NCBI GenBank assembly: GCA_045659025.1
Contig: JAZOWA010000037.1
Coordinates: 1-30,047, forward strand
Direction: 5' to 3'
DNA length: 30,047 nucleotides
Source of the DNA: SIG455 sp045659025
GTDB taxonomy: Bacteria > Bacillota > Clostridia > UMGS1810
Part shown: positions 29,682 to 30,047 of the stretch, in pieces
How positions within the stretch are numbered: position 1 is the stretch's first letter
Layout: each line of letters begins with the position of its first letter
Notes under the pieces: model-generated
The model's input: only the letters and a program-made list of their open reading frames with translations
The model's database searches: none
Told to the model about the DNA's origin: nothing
Position numbers and translations under genes: made by a program

Positions 29682-30047
29682 CAGAAGGACTTGAACCCCA
29701 AGGGGGCACGAGCCAAAAGCAAAATAGTCCGGTGGACTGTTTTGCAGGTGAGTGGTGCGCAGGCGGGTACTGTGAGTGAAACTCACGGTCGCCAAGCAGG
29801 GGAGATGCGAAGCATATCCGTCCTTCTGCTTTTTGTTTTACCCTTTGTTTATAGCGGATAAACGGGACTTGAACCCCAAGGGGGCACGAGCCGCGGCAAA
29901 ATAGTCCGGTGGACTGTTTTGCAGGTGAGTGGTGCGCAGGCGGGTACTGTGAGTGACGCTCACGGTCGCCAAGCAGGGGAGATGCGAAGCATATCCGTCC
30001 TTCTGCCTTTTGCCTTGCTTCTTTGTTTATAGCGGATAAAAGGACTT
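29682..30047. repeat. Tandem ~178-bp structured repeat array after tRNA-Trp, incomplete at window end
   Basis: GGACTTGAACCCC recurs at 29687 and 29865, and its first bases recur at 30042, giving periods of 178 and 177 bp. The window holds two complete units and the start of a third. Copies are nearly identical over ~140 bp and carry three hairpins: GCAAAATAGTCC/GGACTGTTTTGC (29719-29745 and 29896-29922), GTGAGT/ACTCAC (29772-29786), and GGAGATGC-GAA-GCATATCC (29801-29819). The first unit is bounded by CAGAAGGAC (29682-29690) and GTCCTTCTG (29820-29828). Spacers share TTTGTTTATAGCGGATAAA. The first 16 bases of the array (29682-29697) reverse-complement the tRNA-Trp 3' region. No protein gene is supported in this stretch. 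Confidence 0.8.

Noticed and set aside
29549..29779. A 76-codon open frame on the plus strand across tRNA-Trp and the first repeat
   Set aside because: Its start region is the translation of the tRNA itself, and the rest reads through a terminator and the repeat. This is a known type of spurious ORF.
29682..30047. Possible CRISPR array
   Set aside because: Units are ~178 bp, are conserved over most of their length including much of the spacer, and contain several hairpins. There are no short repeats with unique spacers and no cas genes.

Overview
The window looks like a chromosomal segment of a spore-forming, anaerobic member of the Clostridia. The evidence is the cotJABC spore-coat operon, a Spo0A homologue, a PdaB-type polysaccharide deacetylase, the NfnAB electron-bifurcating transhydrogenase, a type III glutamine synthetase, a butanol-dehydrogenase-like iron alcohol dehydrogenase, strong AGGAGG-type ribosome-binding sites, sigma-A-like promoters with 16-18 bp spacers, and moderate GC. 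I cannot name the genus. No phage, IS element or CRISPR array is visible. Most genes sit in short operons bounded by convincing intrinsic terminators.

Layout. 164-2037 (minus): Fe-S-staple protein, amidohydrolase, GIY-YIG protein. 2098-4324 (minus): nfnA-nfnB with its own promoter. 4461-5507 (minus): polysaccharide deacetylase and a 70-aa protein. 5735-6106 (plus): a receiver-less Spo0A DNA-binding domain behind a perfect 0A box. 6196-8768 (plus): VOC protein and glutamine synthetase III. 8819-9649 (minus): pyridoxal-kinase-like enzyme. 9832-14663 (plus): a seven-gene run of flavodoxin-like protein, alcohol dehydrogenase, DUF1294, DUF4886, GNAT, FliB-like Cys-rich protein and a HTH/S24-like regulator. 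14684-17075 (minus): 23S rRNA methyltransferase and acyltransferase. 17216-18354 (plus): cotJABC. 18403-21261 (minus): GH20 enzyme and alpha/beta hydrolase. 21434-24863 (plus): two M16-like proteins of the YfmF/YfmH type, then lgt. 24991-28483 (plus): amino-acid ABC transporter and a possible NodB-like protein. 28715-29491 (plus): Spo0A homologue. 29555-29627: tRNA-Trp, followed by a ~178-bp tandem repeat array that runs off the window.

Three observations stand out. (1) The solute-binding protein at 24991-25815 is a circular permutation: the segment that normally forms the C-terminus of this family lies directly after the lipobox, and the protein stops where that segment should begin. (2) The Spo0A homologue at 28715-29491 has an intact DNA-binding domain, but its receiver has glycine in place of the phospho-accepting aspartate. 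The same window encodes a second Spo0A-type DNA-binding domain with no receiver. Both genes have the same promoter hexamers and spacer (TTGCTT-17-TATAAT) with a 0A-box-like element just upstream, which suggests a phosphorylation-independent Spo0A circuit. (3) The repeat array after tRNA-Trp begins with a 17-nt reverse complement of the tRNA 3' region and carries several internal hairpins.

All functional statements rest on motif recognition by eye; no database search or structure prediction was run.
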